A DNA stretch of 14,143 nt from an uncultured Desulfovibrionaceae bacterium (GTDB taxonomy: Bacteria; Desulfobacterota; Desulfovibrionia; Desulfovibrionales; Desulfovibrionaceae). Below the pieces are notes generated by a model. That model was not told the origin of the DNA. It did no database searches and saw only the letters and a list, made by a program, of their open reading frames with translations. This document shows, in pieces, positions 13,657 through 14,143 of this stretch; within the stretch, counting starts at the first letter, position 1, and each line of letters starts with the position of its first letter. The stretch is taken from positions 1 through 14,143 of the forward strand of contig CAMTOM010000010.1 in NCBI GenBank assembly GCA_947074125.1, in the 5' to 3' direction. A program made the position numbers and the translations under genes.

Positions 13657-14143
13657 ATGGAAAGTTACAATCAAAGCGTCATCAAGCACAAGACCGGGCT
13701 TCTCAATTTGGCGACAGAGCTTGGCAATATTTCCAAAGCCTGTCGTATTATGGGATTTTCGAGGGATACGTTTTACCGCTATCAAACAGCGCGAGAGGCT
13801 GGAGGTGTCGAGGCGTTGTTTGAAGTGAGCAGGCGTAAGCCCAATTTGAAAAACCGTGTAGAGGACGCTACTGAGCAGGCTGTTGTAGCGTATGGCATTG
13901 AATTTCCTGCTCACGGACAAACACGAGCCAGTAATGAGTTGCGCAAGTTGGGAACATTTATTTCTCCTTCGGGAGTACGCTCTGTATGGCTGCGGCACAA
14001 CTTGGCTTCATTCAAACAAAGGCTCACTGCGCTGGAGAAAAAGTCTGCTGAGGAAGGAATCATTCTCACAGAAGCACAGGTTCAGGCTTTGGAACGTAAA
14101 AAAATAGATGATCTGGCGCACGGCGAAATCGAAACGCACCATC
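13657..14143 (+). CDS. IS481-like transposase, N-terminal part (cut by window edge)
   Basis: The frame stays open for 162 codons to the end of the window. The N-terminus is a helix-turn-helix of the kind that binds IS ends (NLATELGNISKACRIMGFSRDTFYRYQ, about residues 14-40). A second HTH-like part (GQTRASNELRKLGTFISPSGVRSVW) and a charged helix (RLTALEKKSAEEG) follow, as in IS481/IS3-related transposases of about 340 residues. The DDE catalytic core would lie beyond the window, so completeness cannot be judged. The start is the first ATG after a GGAG 7 bp upstream. The gene follows the ttrA terminator and probably has its own promoter near 13500-13580, which I cannot define. Confidence 0.8.
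   Translation, partial: MESYNQSVIKHKTGLLNLATELGNISKACRIMGFSRDTFYRYQTAREAGGVEALFEVSRRKPNLKNRVEDATEQAVVAYGIEFPAHGQTRASNELRKLGTFISPSGVRSVWLRHNLASFKQRLTALEKKSAEEGIILTEAQVQALERKKIDDLAHGEIETHH

Noticed and set aside
13453..13998. 181-codon minus-strand frame opposite the transposase
   Set aside because: It is the shadow of the transposase gene and its leader, with no family-like sequence.

Overview
The window holds a complete type II-C CRISPR-Cas locus, a small regulator-plus-oxidoreductase operon, a tetrathionate-reductase-like respiratory gene set, and the start of an insertion sequence. The proteins look most like an anaerobic, possibly host-associated deltaproteobacterium of the Desulfovibrionaceae/Bilophila kind. 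That is inferred from gene content (TtrA/TtrB-type molybdoenzyme, lactate-oxidase-family flavoenzyme with a Cys cluster, compact II-C Cas9) and not from a marker gene.

Region 1 (1-5676). A CRISPR array of twelve identical 37-bp repeats with 29-30-bp spacers (195-967) is preceded by increasingly eroded repeats at 128, 61 and before position 31, all kept in the same 67-bp phase. A two-way terminator (1019-1069) separates it from cas2, cas1 and cas9, which run leftward as one operon. Each repeat carries a sigma70-like promoter (TTGACT, 16 bp, extended -10 TGATATTTT) reading rightward, the Neisseria/Campylobacter arrangement in which each spacer is transcribed from its own repeat. The tracrRNA (5600-5676) lies just upstream of cas9 and diverges from it. 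It has a readable promoter, a 12-nt perfect anti-repeat block and a strong terminator hairpin.

Region 2 (5677-8176). After about 600 bp of non-coding DNA with two matching TTCC-N7-GGAA inverted repeats comes an IclR-family regulator, overlapping by 4 bp an FMN-dependent alpha-hydroxy-acid dehydrogenase. Directly after that gene is the most surprising element in the window: a second tracrRNA-like sequence (8092-8169). Over 62 ungapped bases 56 match the first tracrRNA, including the whole terminator hairpin, but its anti-repeat is altered. A promoter-like stretch found 3' of both tracr copies suggests that the duplicated segment was larger.

Region 3 (8177-13468). About 540 bp of non-coding DNA with a perfect 15-bp palindrome leads to a secreted transglutaminase-like protein. 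After an intrinsic terminator/attenuator comes ttrB-ttrA (overlapping ATGA), coding for a four-cluster ferredoxin subunit and a 1000-residue Tat-exported molybdopterin catalytic subunit. No membrane anchor subunit (TtrC) is present. A strong terminator ends the unit.

Region 4 (13469-14143). The first 162 codons of an IS481-like transposase run off the right edge, preceded by a leader that can fold into a three-way junction burying the ribosome binding site.
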